This document shows positions 15,998-25,206 of a stretch of 64,000 nt of DNA, one piece after another (position 1 is the first letter of the stretch; each line of letters begins with the position of its first letter). The stretch covers positions 1 to 64,000 of the forward strand of contig DASPIU010000005.1 of assembly GCA_035629025.1 (NCBI GenBank), read 5' to 3'. This DNA comes from Stenotrophomonas_A sp035629025 (GTDB lineage: Bacteria; Pseudomonadota; Gammaproteobacteria; Xanthomonadales; Xanthomonadaceae). The notes under the pieces are model-generated. The model did not search any database. It had not been told where the DNA came from and was given only the letters and a program-made list of their open reading frames with translations. A program made the translations under genes and the position numbers.

Positions 15998-17415
15998 TCT
16001 TGGATCGTGAACTCGCTCAATTGGCCACTGCTGATGTCGTAGCGCAGCACGGCGTGGGCATCGGTCTCGGCGATCCACACCGTGCCGTTGGCCACGGCCA
16101 CGCCAGCCGGGCCGTGCAGGCGCCGCGGCAGATCCACCGTGGCCAGGTCACCGCCGCCCAGGCGCAGGCTGCGCAGGCTGCCGTTGCCGCTGTCGGCGAT
16201 CCACAGCACCGGCGCGCCGGCCGGGTCCATCGCGATGGCCTGCGGAAACTGCAGCCGCGCCAGATGGCGCGGACCATCGGCATTGCCGAACTCCCATGCA
16301 CCCTGCCCGCCAACCAGTGTCTGCACCAGGTCGCCGCGCAGCTGCATCGAGCGGATCGACGAACCCAGCGCATCGCAGACATACAGCGCCTGCTGCACCG
16401 CGGCCACCGCGGTGGGCTGGGCGAAGGCAGCCATGTGGCCGCTGCCGTCGCGCTCGTCGAGCACGCCCGAACCGGCACGCCAGCGCAATTCGCCGCGGCC
16501 CAGGTCATAGCCCCAGATGCGGTTGTCGCCGGCCATGGCGATCAGCAGTTCATTGCCGGCCACGGCCACGCCGTGCGGACTGTCGAGCGCTACCTGCGCG
16601 GCATCGCCGACCACGCCTTCGACCGGCTCGCCAGCACGGCCATTGCCGCACAAGGTATCGACGTGACCGCCGAGCAGGTTGATCCGGCGCAGTGCATGGT
16701 TGCCGGCGTCGGCCACGTACAGCGACTCGCGCGCAAGCGCCAGGCCGCGCGGGCGCCGGAACGCCGCTTCGCCGATGCCGCCGTCGATGAAATCAGCCGT
16801 GCCCATGCCGAACTGACGCAGCACGCGCCCGGCGTGGTTGCACTCGAGGATGCGGTGGTGGCCGCTGTCGGCGATATAGAGGCGATCGGCGCTGGCGGCC
16901 AGGCCGGTGGGAAAGCGCAACGCCAGGCGCGGCTCGGGCTGTTGCTCCGATGGCGCCTGCAGATCGTCGTCGCTCGGCATCGGCTGGCCGGCGCACAGCG
17001 CCTGCAGCTCGCGCTCCAGCTCACCGCCGAGGCCGACCAGGCGCTGTCGCTCGCGGCCCTGCGCGTCCAGCAGCACCACTGTCGGCCACGAAGTCACGCC
17101 GAAGCGGCGCCAGGTTTCCCATTCGCGGTCCAGCAGGATCGGCGCCTGCACGCCGTGCTGGCGCAGCAGCTTGAGCGAGCGCCGTGGCTCGCGCTCGCTG
17201 TCGAAGCGCGGTACCTGCACCACGATCAGCTGCAGCCAGCCGGGGTTGCGCGCCTGCCACTGCGACAGTTCGGTCAGGCGCTGCGTGCACCACTCCGAGC
17301 CGGCATTGACGAACGCCAGCGCCAGCGCGCGGCCGCGGTGTTCCTGCAGCGTGGACGGCCGGGCGTTGAGCCAGGTGGGGAATTCCGGAAATTCCTGGAG
17401 GTTCTGCGCGCTCAT
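15994..17415 (-). CDS. Thioredoxin-like/NHL-repeat protein (NHLRC2-like)
   Basis: 473 residues without a signal peptide. Residues 1-150 form a thioredoxin-like fold (ALAFVNAGSEWCTQRL... VTSWPTVVLLDAQGRE) in which the usual CxxC is C43-T-Q-R46, so the resolving cysteine is missing. Residues 170-470 hold NHL beta-propeller repeats (LYIADSGHHRI, LYVADAGNHALRRI, LWIADSGNGSLRSL, VWIAETDAHAVLRY). This order is that of NHLRC2-type proteins; the role is unknown. Cytoplasmic by sequence. Its stop overlaps the uvrC start (ATGA). Confidence 0.85.
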   Translation of the reverse strand: MSAQNLQEFPEFPTWLNARPSTLQEHRGRALALAFVNAGSEWCTQRLTELSQWQARNPGWLQLIVVQVPRFDSEREPRRSLKLLRQHGVQAPILLDREWETWRRFGVTSWPTVVLLDAQGRERQRLVGLGGELERELQALCAGQPMPSDDDLQAPSEQQPEPRLALRFPTGLAASADRLYIADSGHHRILECNHAGRVLRQFGMGTADFIDGGIGEAAFRRPRGLALARESLYVADAGNHALRRINLLGGHVDTLCGNGRAGEPVEGVVGDAAQVALDSPHGVAVAGNELLIAMAGDNRIWGYDLGRGELRWRAGSGVLDERDGSGHMAAFAQPTAVAAVQQALYVCDALGSSIRSMQLRGDLVQTLVGGQGAWEFGNADGPRHLARLQFPQAIAMDPAGAPVLWIADSGNGSLRSLRLGGGDLATVDLPRRLHGPAGVAVANGTVWIAETDAHAVLRYDISSGQLSEFTIQE

Positions 17416-17541
17416 TGGGCGATTATGCCCAAACCCGGTTCGCGTGCGCGCCGCCGCAGCCTGGCGCCCAAGCCGGGACGGCGGCGTACAACGCGTTCAC
17501 GCAGGCCCGGCGGCGCCCGGCCCGAGGCGATACCCGCGGCC

Positions 17542-18354
17542 TCATGCGCCAGCCCAGCGCGCTTCGGCGCGCAGCAGGTCGTCCGGGGTGTCGATGCCGG
17601 GCGGGAACTGCGCCGGGGTCAGGGCCACGGCGATCCGATGGCCCGCCTCCAACACCCGCAGTTGCTCCAGCGATTCGATCCGCTCCAGCTGCCCCGGCGG
17701 CATCGCCGCGAACTGCTGCAGAAAACCGGCGCGGTAGCCATAGATGCCGATATGGCGCAGCCACTGCCCCGGCGGCAACGTGTCGCGCGCAGTGGCAAAG
17801 GCGTCGCGGTGCCAGGGGATCGGCGCGCGGCTGAAATACAGCGCATGGCCGGTGTCGTCGCGCACCAGCTTGACCACGTTGGGGTCGAACAGCTCGTGGG
17901 CATCGCTGATCGGCGCGGCGAGTGTGGACATGCGCGCCTGGGTGTCGGTCAGCAGGCGGGCCACCGCGACGATGCCGGCGGCCGGCGCGAACGGCTCGTC
18001 GCCCTGCAGGTTCACCACCACCGTGTCACCGCTCCAGCCGGCGATACGCGCGCATTCGGCCAGGCGATCGGTGCCGGAGGCGTGCTCGGTCGACGTCATC
18101 GCCACGTGCACGCCGGCCAGTCCCTCGACGGCCGCGGCCACGCGGGCATCGTCCGTGGCGACCCAGACCTCGGCCGCACCGGCCTGCAGCGCGCGCTCGG
18201 CGACCCGTCGCACCAATGGCTGGCCGCCCAGCAGGCGCAGCGGCTTGCCCGGCAGGCGCGAGGCGGCGTAGCGCGCCGGCACGGCGACGACGAAGGACGA
18301 GGACGGCGCCGCGCTGGGCGCGGCGGGCGGCGCGGAAGAATCAGGCATGTGCAT
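17542..18354 (-). CDS. kdsB: 3-deoxy-manno-octulosonate cytidylyltransferase
   Basis: Activates Kdo as CMP-Kdo for the inner core of LPS. About 270 residues, with a slightly longer N-terminus rich in Ser/Ala/Pro before VVAVPARYAASRLPGKPL. Other blocks: TDDARV, TSTEHASGTDRL, VVNLQGDEPF, HIGIYGYR and the C-terminal GIDTPDDL. Two in-frame ATGs lie two codons apart (18354 and 18348); AAGGA 11 nt ahead favours the first. Follows lpxK with a 46-nt gap. Confidence 0.95.
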   Translation of the reverse strand: MHMPDSSAPPAAPSAAPSSSFVVAVPARYAASRLPGKPLRLLGGQPLVRRVAERALQAGAAEVWVATDDARVAAAVEGLAGVHVAMTSTEHASGTDRLAECARIAGWSGDTVVVNLQGDEPFAPAAGIVAVARLLTDTQARMSTLAAPISDAHELFDPNVVKLVRDDTGHALYFSRAPIPWHRDAFATARDTLPPGQWLRHIGIYGYRAGFLQQFAAMPPGQLERIESLEQLRVLEAGHRIAVALTPAQFPPGIDTPDDLLRAEARWAGA

Positions 18355-18400
18355 GTCGCATCGTTTCCTTGGGGTGGAATCACCCGGCCGCATCTGTGCA

Positions 18401-19420
18401 TCAACCGTGGCGCAGTTTGCCAAGCCGGTCCAGCAATGCCACCCAGAACGCGGCCGGCAATTCGGCCTGCAGCGGCACACTGAACATCCATTCGTCGGCG
18501 AAGTCACGGCACTTCACCGCGTCCTTCTCGGTCATCAGCACCGGCAACTGGCTACCGAACTCGAAATCACCGGCCACATAGCGCTGGTGGTCGGCAAAGG
18601 CATGCGGCACCACGCCGATGCCACGCGCGCGCAGCATGCTGAAGAAGCGATCCGGATGGGCGATACCGGCGACGGCATGCACGCGCTGCCCGGCAAAGCC
18701 GACCAGGGGCCTGGCGCGGCCACCGCTGAGCGGATGCGCTTCGTCCAGGCGCAGGCGCATCTGCCATTCGCCAAAGCCCGGCGCCATTGCTTCGGTGTCC
18801 GCGCTGGCCTCGCCCTGGTTGACGACGCGGAAGTCGCATTCGCGTGCACGCTCGGCCGGCTCGCGCAGCGGCCCGGCGGGCAGCAGACGGCCATTGCCGT
18901 AGCGGCGCTTGCCATCGACCACTTCGATCTCGACATCGCGTGCCAGCCGGTAATGCTGCAGACCGTCATCACACACGACGATGTCGCAGCCGGCTTCGAC
19001 CAGCGCGCGCGCCGCGGCCACGCGGTCGGCATCCACGCGCACCGGCACGCCGGTTTTCCAGGCGATCAGCACCGGCTCATCGCCACCGAGGGCCGCGGCG
19101 GTGGTCGGCTCGATCCAGCGCGCGGTCGTCGCCTGTTCGCGGCCGTAGCCGCGGCTGGCCACGCCGGGCTTCCAGCCGGCCTCGCGGAGCTTTTCGACCA
19201 GGGCGATCGTCAACGGGGTCTTGCCCGTACCGCCGGCAGTGACATTGCCCACCACCACCACCGGCACCGGTACCTGCCGTTGCCGCAGCAGGCCACGGCG
19301 GTACAGCGCGCGACGCAGCGCGACGGCCGCCGCGTACAGCGGCGCCAGCAGGCGCGCGCCCAGCGGCACCGGCAGGTCTTCGTACCAGTAGGCCGGGGTC
19401 TTTTCCAGGGGCTTGCTCAT
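18401..19420 (-). CDS. lpxK: Tetraacyldisaccharide (lipid A) 4'-kinase
   Basis: Phosphorylates the 4' position of the lipid A disaccharide at the inner-membrane surface. 339 residues. An N-terminal hydrophobic helix (about 22-42) is followed by the P-loop VGNVTAGGTGKTPL (G63-T69), SRGYGR and CDDGLQHYRL. Starts 13 nt after the msbA stop; the short sequence GGCATGAGCAAG occurs at both the msbA end and the lpxK start. Confidence 0.96.
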   Translation of the reverse strand: MSKPLEKTPAYWYEDLPVPLGARLLAPLYAAAVALRRALYRRGLLRQRQVPVPVVVVGNVTAGGTGKTPLTIALVEKLREAGWKPGVASRGYGREQATTARWIEPTTAAALGGDEPVLIAWKTGVPVRVDADRVAAARALVEAGCDIVVCDDGLQHYRLARDVEIEVVDGKRRYGNGRLLPAGPLREPAERARECDFRVVNQGEASADTEAMAPGFGEWQMRLRLDEAHPLSGGRARPLVGFAGQRVHAVAGIAHPDRFFSMLRARGIGVVPHAFADHQRYVAGDFEFGSQLPVLMTEKDAVKCRDFADEWMFSVPLQAELPAAFWVALLDRLGKLRHG

Positions 19421-19433
19421 GCCAGGGTCTTGC

Positions 19434-21182
19434 TCATGCCTGCCTTTCGCGGAACTGCATGCCGTGCAGGTGCGCGTACAGGCCGCCCTTGGCAAGCAGC
19501 TGCGCATGGGTGCCGCGCTCGACGATCCGGCCCTGGTCCATCACCAATACCTGGTCGGCATGCTCGATGGTGGATAGACGGTGCGCGATGACCAGCGTGG
19601 TGCGGTCAGGCATCAGCCGATGCAGTGCGTCCTGCACCAGGCGCTCGGACTCGTTGTCCAGCGCGGCGGTGGCCTCGTCGAGGATCAGGATCGGCGAATC
19701 GCGCAGGATCGCGCGGGCAATGGCCAGGCGCTGGCGCTGGCCGCCGGACAGCAGCGCGCCGTTCTCGCCGATCGGGGTCTGCAGCTGCTGCGGCAGGCGC
19801 TCGATGAATTCCCAGGCGTTGGCGGCCTCGGCCGCGGCGCGGATCTGCGCTTCGCTGGCGTCGGTGCCATAGGCGATGTTGGCGGCGATGGTGTCGTCGA
19901 ACAGCATCACCTTCTGCCCGACCAGGGCGATCTGCCGGCGCAGGTCTTCCAGGCGAATTTCGTCCAGCGGCACGCCGTCCAGGCGGATGCAGCCGCCGGT
20001 GGGCTCGTAGAAGCGCGGCACCAGCCGCACCAGACTGGTCTTGCCGCTGCCGGAGCGCCCGACAATGGCGGTCACCGTGCCCGGCCGCGCCTGGAAGCTG
20101 ATGTCGTCCAGGGCCAGGCCATCGTCCTGACGGTAGCGCAGCATGACGTGCTCGAAGGACAGCTCGCCGCGGGCGCGCTGGATTTCGCGCTCGCCGGTGT
20201 CCTGCTCGGTGGGCAGGTCGAGGATGCCGAACAGGCGCTCGGCGGCGGCCACGCCACGCGAGATCGAACTCTGCACGCTGGTGAGGCGGCGCAGGGAGGG
20301 GATGATGGCCATCATGGAGCTCATCAACGCCATGAACTCGCCGGCATTCAGGCGCCCGGCCAGGGATTCACGAGTGGCGACCCATACGATGACGGCCAGC
20401 GCCAGCGCCGCCAGGAACTGCACCGTGGCCGACGCGGTGGCGCGGGTCGTCTCGACCTTCATGTTCAAGCGCAGCATGCGATTGGCCAGCAGCTGGTAGC
20501 GGCCGATCTCATGCTGTTGCGTACCGTGAACCTTGACTTCCTGCTGTGCCGACAGCGACTGCTCCGCGGTCTGCGCCATCGCGCCCATGCCGTCCTGGAT
20601 GCCACGGCTGATCCGGCGATAGCGCTTGCCCACATAGGACACGATCACGCCGATCAACGGCACCACCAGCAGCATCGCAAACGTGACCTTCAAGCTCATC
20701 TGGATCATGACCGCGAGCATGTAGATGATGGTCAACGTATCGGCGACGACGGTCTTCAACGCGTCCGCGCTGGCCTGCGTGACTTGTTCGGTATCGAAGT
20801 TCAGCCGGCTCACCATCACCGGCGTCGCTTCATTGTCGAAGTGGCGCGACGGCAGGCGCATGTACTTGGCCAGCACCTGCTCGCGCAGATCGCGCACCAC
20901 GCTGCGCCCGGTTAACGCCATGCAATAGTCGCCGACGAAGGTCGACACGCTGCGCATCACGAACAGGCCGAGGATCGCCAGGGGCAGCAGCAGCGCCATT
21001 CGCGGCTCGGGGTTCACGAAGCCCTGGTTGATCAGCGGCTTCATCAGCAGCATGAAGAAATAGCTCGCAGTCGCTTCCACGACCATGGCGACCATGGCCA
21101 GGATCAACGAGCTCGAATAAGGCCGCGTGTAACCCAGCAGGCGCTGGTAGATCGGCCAGACCGGAGTTGCCTTGGAACTCAT
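19434..21182 (-). CDS. msbA: Lipid A export ATP-binding/permease MsbA
   Basis: Homodimeric ABC flippase moving lipid A-core across the inner membrane, 582 residues. Six membrane segments fill about 20-310. The ATPase domain has Walker A GRSGSGKTS near residue 374, signature LSGGQRQRLAIAR near 478, Walker B ILILDEATAALD near 500, and the H-loop VIAHRL near 530. It is the first gene of msbA-lpxK-kdsB. A GGAGA Shine-Dalgarno precedes the ATG. Confidence 0.96.
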   Translation of the reverse strand: MSSKATPVWPIYQRLLGYTRPYSSSLILAMVAMVVEATASYFFMLLMKPLINQGFVNPEPRMALLLPLAILGLFVMRSVSTFVGDYCMALTGRSVVRDLREQVLAKYMRLPSRHFDNEATPVMVSRLNFDTEQVTQASADALKTVVADTLTIIYMLAVMIQMSLKVTFAMLLVVPLIGVIVSYVGKRYRRISRGIQDGMGAMAQTAEQSLSAQQEVKVHGTQQHEIGRYQLLANRMLRLNMKVETTRATASATVQFLAALALAVIVWVATRESLAGRLNAGEFMALMSSMMAIIPSLRRLTSVQSSISRGVAAAERLFGILDLPTEQDTGEREIQRARGELSFEHVMLRYRQDDGLALDDISFQARPGTVTAIVGRSGSGKTSLVRLVPRFYEPTGGCIRLDGVPLDEIRLEDLRRQIALVGQKVMLFDDTIAANIAYGTDASEAQIRAAAEAANAWEFIERLPQQLQTPIGENGALLSGGQRQRLAIARAILRDSPILILDEATAALDNESERLVQDALHRLMPDRTTLVIAHRLSTIEHADQVLVMDQGRIVERGTHAQLLAKGGLYAHLHGMQFRERQA

Positions 21183-21379
21183 CTGCTATCTCCATGGGTA
21201 CCGCGAGCTACGCGTGGTGGACAGCGGTCAGCCGGGGAACCCGCTTGATGGCCGAAAAGTGGCAGTGACGCCGGATCAAATTTCATTCGATTTTTCTAAG
21301 AGAACGATTCGCTGCCAGGAGACGCAATCTTCCACTGATGCAGGTGAAGACGGGCCACGTGCCAGGCCGGACTGACCCA

Positions 21380-21817
21380 CTATGGCTGATTCGGAGCCCG
21401 CTTGACCTCGGGCGCCGTCGCAATCGCCAGCTTGCGGAACCCCAGCTGCCCCAGCGCATCCTGCGCCGTGACCACTGCCTGGTACGGGGTGCGCGCGTCG
21501 GCACGCAGCAGCACGGTCTGCTCGCGGTCGTCTCCGGCCACTTCGCCGATCACCTGCTTGAGCGAGGCGATATCGCTGCGCAGCACCTCGCGGTCGTTGA
21601 TGAAGTAACGGCCATCGGCGTTCACCAGCACGCTCAGGGAGCGCGGCGGCGTCGCGTTGTGCTGGTCGCTGGCGGTGGGCAGTTGCAGTTGCAGGGTCGA
21701 GCGCGCATCGAAGGTGGTGGTGACCACGAAGAAGATGATGAGCACCAGGATCACGTCGATGAGCGGCACCAGGTCGATGTGCGGCTCATCCTGGGCGCGG
21801 TCGTCGCGAAGGCGCAC
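21380..21817 (-). CDS. exbD: Biopolymer transport protein ExbD/TolR family
   Basis: 145-residue single-pass inner-membrane partner of the ExbB-type motor. The segment DEPHIDLVPLIDVILVLIIFFVVTTTF contains the proton-path aspartate of the family, and the rest is periplasmic. GTG at 21817, 4 nt after the exbB stop, is chosen; the long stretch upstream in this frame overlaps exbB and is compositionally non-coding. No tonB or tol-pal is adjacent, so energising a TonB-dependent or related process is inferred. Confidence 0.88.
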   Translation of the reverse strand: MRLRDDRAQDEPHIDLVPLIDVILVLIIFFVVTTTFDARSTLQLQLPTASDQHNATPPRSLSVLVNADGRYFINDREVLRSDIASLKQVIGEVAGDDREQTVLLRADARTPYQAVVTAQDALGQLGFRKLAIATAPEVKRAPNQP

Positions 21818-21821
21818 CGGC

Positions 21822-22505
21822 TCAGCCCTTGGCCGTGGCGGCGGCGCGCGCCTGCTGGGCGGCGGCCGGCGCGCGTGCCGGGGTGGCAGGCTGGGCGGGG
21901 GCGGCGCGGCCGTCCAGCGCATCAAGCAGCAGCGTGGCCTCCTGCTCCATCTCGATCACATAGCCGTTGATGCGGCCCTTGAAGTAGCGATGGAACATCA
22001 GCGCCGGCACCGCGATGATCATGCCCGTAGCCGTGCACACCAGGGCCTTGCCGATACCGCCGGCGAGCTGGTTCACATCGCCGATGCCGTGGTCAAGGAT
22101 GCCCAGGAACATCTGGATCATGCCGACGACGGTACCGAGCAGGCCCAGCAACGGACCGGCCGAAGCCACGGTGCCCAGGGCATTGAGGAAGCGCTCCATG
22201 CGGTGGACGATGTGGCGGCCGGTGTCCTCGATGCGCTCGCGCACCAGTTCACGCGGACGGCCGCGTACGTCCAGCGCCGCCGCCAGCAAGGCGCCGAGCG
22301 GCGAGCTGCGGCGCAGCGATTCGATGTGGGAGGGATCGAGCTTGCCGCGCGCGGCCCAGTTGCGGACCTCTTCGCCCAGGCCCGGCGGCAGCACCTCATT
22401 GCGGCGCAGTGTCCACAGGCGTTCGAGGACGATCGCCAGCGCCAAGATTCCCAGCGCCAGCAGGGGCACCATCGGCCAACCGCCGGCCTTGACCAGTTCC
22501 CACAC
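21822..22505 (-). CDS. exbB: Biopolymer transport protein ExbB/TolQ family
   Basis: 227 residues. Three membrane segments: about 10-30, about 112-135 (ASAGPLLGLLGTVVGMIQMF) and about 155-180. GTG at 22505 is preceded by GGAGG with an 8-nt spacer and yields the family-typical N-terminus (V)WELVKAGGWPMVPLL. This start lies 110 nt inside the 3' end of comEC. Forms the proton-driven motor with ExbD. Confidence 0.9.
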   Translation of the reverse strand: MWELVKAGGWPMVPLLALGILALAIVLERLWTLRRNEVLPPGLGEEVRNWAARGKLDPSHIESLRRSSPLGALLAAALDVRGRPRELVRERIEDTGRHIVHRMERFLNALGTVASAGPLLGLLGTVVGMIQMFLGILDHGIGDVNQLAGGIGKALVCTATGMIIAVPALMFHRYFKGRINGYVIEMEQEATLLLDALDGRAAPAQPATPARAPAAAQQARAAATAKG

Positions 22506-24948
22506 GTTCAGATCCTCCGGCGCGCTCGGCCGCCTGTTTGCTGGCCGATAGGATAGCAGCCACACGCTGGCGTTCCGCGGCATCCCACCAGCGTGCCTGC
22601 CAGCGACGCTGCTCACGCACGGCCAGCCGCTCCGGTCCGAGCCAGACCCGCACGGCGCCAGCTTCCGCCGTGTCCAGCACCTCCGCGCCCTGGCGCCGCC
22701 ACCAGCGCAGCACGCTGGCGCGCGGATGCCCGAAACGGTTGCCGTGGCCGCGGGAGATCACCGCCAGGCGGGCGCCGGTCGCGGCGACGAAGCCGGGGCT
22801 CGACGAGCCAGCGCTGCCATGGTGCGCGACCACCACCACGTCCGCGCGCAGCTCGTCGGCATCCAGGCGCAGCAGACGCTGTTCGATCACCCGGCCGATG
22901 TCTCCGGTCAACAGCGCCACCTTGCCGCCGGCCTCGACTCGCAACACGCAGCTCGATTCATTGCCCAGGTAGGGAAAGCTCCGGGGCGGATGCAGGAAGC
23001 GCAGGCGCACGCCCTCCCATTCCCAGGCGTGGCCGCGCTGGCAGGGGCGCGACGCCGGCACGTCGGCGCCCGCATCGCCGGCCATGCCGGCCGGCGCCCA
23101 GCGGCTGCGGACCGGCAGCTCGGTGGCGATGGCCGCGGCGCCCCCGGCATGGTCACTGTCGCCGTGGCTGATCACCAGTGCATCCAGCGCGGCAACCCCC
23201 AGCGCGCGCAATGCCGGCAGCACCACGCGCTCGCCTGCGTCGAAGCCCTCCTCCACGCGAGGCCCGGCGTCGTACAGCAGCACATGCTGGCGGGTGCGCA
23301 CCAGCACGGCCAGGCCCTGACCGACATCAAGCACGCTGAGCTCGACCTCGCCATGGCGCGGCCGCCGTGTATCCGGCCAGGCCAGCGCCAGCCACAGCAC
23401 CGCGGCCAGTGGTTTGCCCGGCGTGCCGTGCGGCAGCAGCCACCACGCCGCGCCCAATACCGCCAAGCCAGCGGCAGCCGCGCGCGCCTCGGCCAGCCAG
23501 GTTTGCGCGAACGGCAGGCCGCCGACGAAGGCAAACAACCGCCAGCTGGGCTCGAAGCACGCGGCCGCCAGCCGCCACGCCGGTCCGCCCGCGCCGGCGT
23601 ACATCACTTCCAGCGCCAGGCCGAACAGCGACAGTGGCACGACGACCAGGCTCCACCACGGAATGGCCAGCAGATTGACCAGCGGCCCGATCCACGATGC
23701 CTGCGCAAACCACACCACGGTCAATGGCAACAGGCACAAGGTGGCAACCCATTGCGCGCGCAGGAAGTCCAGCAGCCAACGCATCCGTCCAGACACTTGC
23801 GGCATCAGCAGCGCCAGGCAGGCCACACCGCCGAAGCTGAGCCAGAAGCCCGGAACCAATGCCGCCAGCGGATCGACCAGCAATACCGCGAGCAAGGCCA
23901 GGGCCAGCGAACGGCTCACGCGCACAGGCCGCCGCCATGAGCGGGCCAGCGCGAGTACCGCGATCATCAAGGCGGTGCGCACGGTGGGCAGCGCCGCACC
24001 GGCGATCACCGCATACGCACTGGCGGCGATGACCGCAGCGACTGCCGCTGCATGCTCACGCGGGCAGCGCCGCGCCAGCATCGCGACGACACGCCACAGC
24101 CCGCTCACCAGCCAGGCCGCCGCCAGGGCGACAAGGCCAACATGGAATCCGGAAATGGCGATCAGGTGGGTCAGGCCGACGCTTCGCAATCGCTGCCAGT
24201 CGTTCGCATCCAGACCACGCGTATCGCCCAGGGCCAGTGCGCGGATGTAGCGCGCGCCGGGGCCTCGCACCGCGGCGTCGATGCGTGCCGACATCCGGTC
24301 GCGCCACGCCACCGGGCCATGCGCTGCACGCAACCGCCGCGCCTGCTCGGGCCGTCGCACCTGCCCCGCCGCAACCCAGCCTTGCGCGGCAGCGTTGCGT
24401 TCGGCATCGAAGCCGCCGGGGTTGCGCAGACCACGCGGCGCGCGCAAACGCAGCCACAGCTGCCAGTGCTCGCCGGCCTGCAACGCCTGCCGCGGCCCTG
24501 GCACGCTGGCATCGTAGTCGTCGTACCAGGCGACCTGCAGCAAACGCCCGCGCAACGGCGCGGGCTGCTCCGCACTGTCGTCGACCTGCAACAGGAAACG
24601 CGTCCGCCGGCTTTCGACCACCGGCAGGCTCAGCACTTGCCCTTGCACGCGCACTTCCCTGTCTTCCCAGGCTGGCGGCAATTGCGCATGCAACACGAGC
24701 AGTGCCGCGATACCGGCCCAGGCTGCCCCGGCCAATGCCCAGACAAGGCCGTCGGCAAACACAGCTGTCATCCCGCAAACTTTCTGCCGTGCGAGCCACA
24801 GCAACGTGCAGGCCAACGCACTCAACGCCACGTTGACCGCGTTCCACGCCACGGGCGACCACGCCCCAGCCAGCACGCCACTCACCCAGGCGAGGACACC
24901 CATGGATGGCTGCCCGCTTGCCAGTCCGGTGGCGCCCTGCTTCCCCAT
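22396..24948 (-). CDS. comEC: DNA internalization-related competence protein ComEC/Rec2
   Basis: Inner-membrane channel for single-stranded DNA uptake in transformation. About 850 residues: N-terminal DUF4131/OB-like region, the polytopic Competence domain (IRALALGDTRGLDANDWQRL, LTHLIAISGFHVGLVA), and a C-terminal metallo-beta-lactamase-like domain with HGDSDHAGG near residue 594 and HHGSAGSSS near 715. ATG at 24948 has GGGAGG 7 nt upstream; a later ATG at 24903 is possible. The 3' end overlaps exbB by 110 nt. Confidence 0.93.
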   Translation of the reverse strand: MGKQGATGLASGQPSMGVLAWVSGVLAGAWSPVAWNAVNVALSALACTLLWLARQKVCGMTAVFADGLVWALAGAAWAGIAALLVLHAQLPPAWEDREVRVQGQVLSLPVVESRRTRFLLQVDDSAEQPAPLRGRLLQVAWYDDYDASVPGPRQALQAGEHWQLWLRLRAPRGLRNPGGFDAERNAAAQGWVAAGQVRRPEQARRLRAAHGPVAWRDRMSARIDAAVRGPGARYIRALALGDTRGLDANDWQRLRSVGLTHLIAISGFHVGLVALAAAWLVSGLWRVVAMLARRCPREHAAAVAAVIAASAYAVIAGAALPTVRTALMIAVLALARSWRRPVRVSRSLALALLAVLLVDPLAALVPGFWLSFGGVACLALLMPQVSGRMRWLLDFLRAQWVATLCLLPLTVVWFAQASWIGPLVNLLAIPWWSLVVVPLSLFGLALEVMYAGAGGPAWRLAAACFEPSWRLFAFVGGLPFAQTWLAEARAAAAGLAVLGAAWWLLPHGTPGKPLAAVLWLALAWPDTRRPRHGEVELSVLDVGQGLAVLVRTRQHVLLYDAGPRVEEGFDAGERVVLPALRALGVAALDALVISHGDSDHAGGAAAIATELPVRSRWAPAGMAGDAGADVPASRPCQRGHAWEWEGVRLRFLHPPRSFPYLGNESSCVLRVEAGGKVALLTGDIGRVIEQRLLRLDADELRADVVVVAHHGSAGSSSPGFVAATGARLAVISRGHGNRFGHPRASVLRWWRRQGAEVLDTAEAGAVRVWLGPERLAVREQRRWQARWWDAAERQRVAAILSASKQAAERAGGSERVGTGQGRRLADGAPAGAGNLGAGDRPRTPVDTAPQ

Positions 24949-25206
24949 GCCGCGCCCTCCCCGACCGATATCGCCGCGCTGACCCGCTCGTGGTGTGACG
25001 TGCCCGGCGCCGCCTGCACCGCGGCGGACCCTTCCCGCTTCAGGGGGACTGCGCGAGCCGATCCACCCGCCTGCCGGACAGCGCCGGCACGTCACAAGCT
25101 CAGGTTAGGCGGCGCACGCAAACGCGGGCAGAGGAAAATCCCCTGCCCGCGCATCAGTCAATGGCGCGAAGAAGTTCGGAACTGCCGACGCCAGCGGCGT
25201 CGCCGC

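Noticed and set aside
15934..18483. 849-residue open frame opposite the NHL and kdsB genes
   Set aside because: Antisense to well-supported genes; composition (His/Arg/Gln/Ala-rich) is typical of the complementary strand of high-G+C coding DNA.
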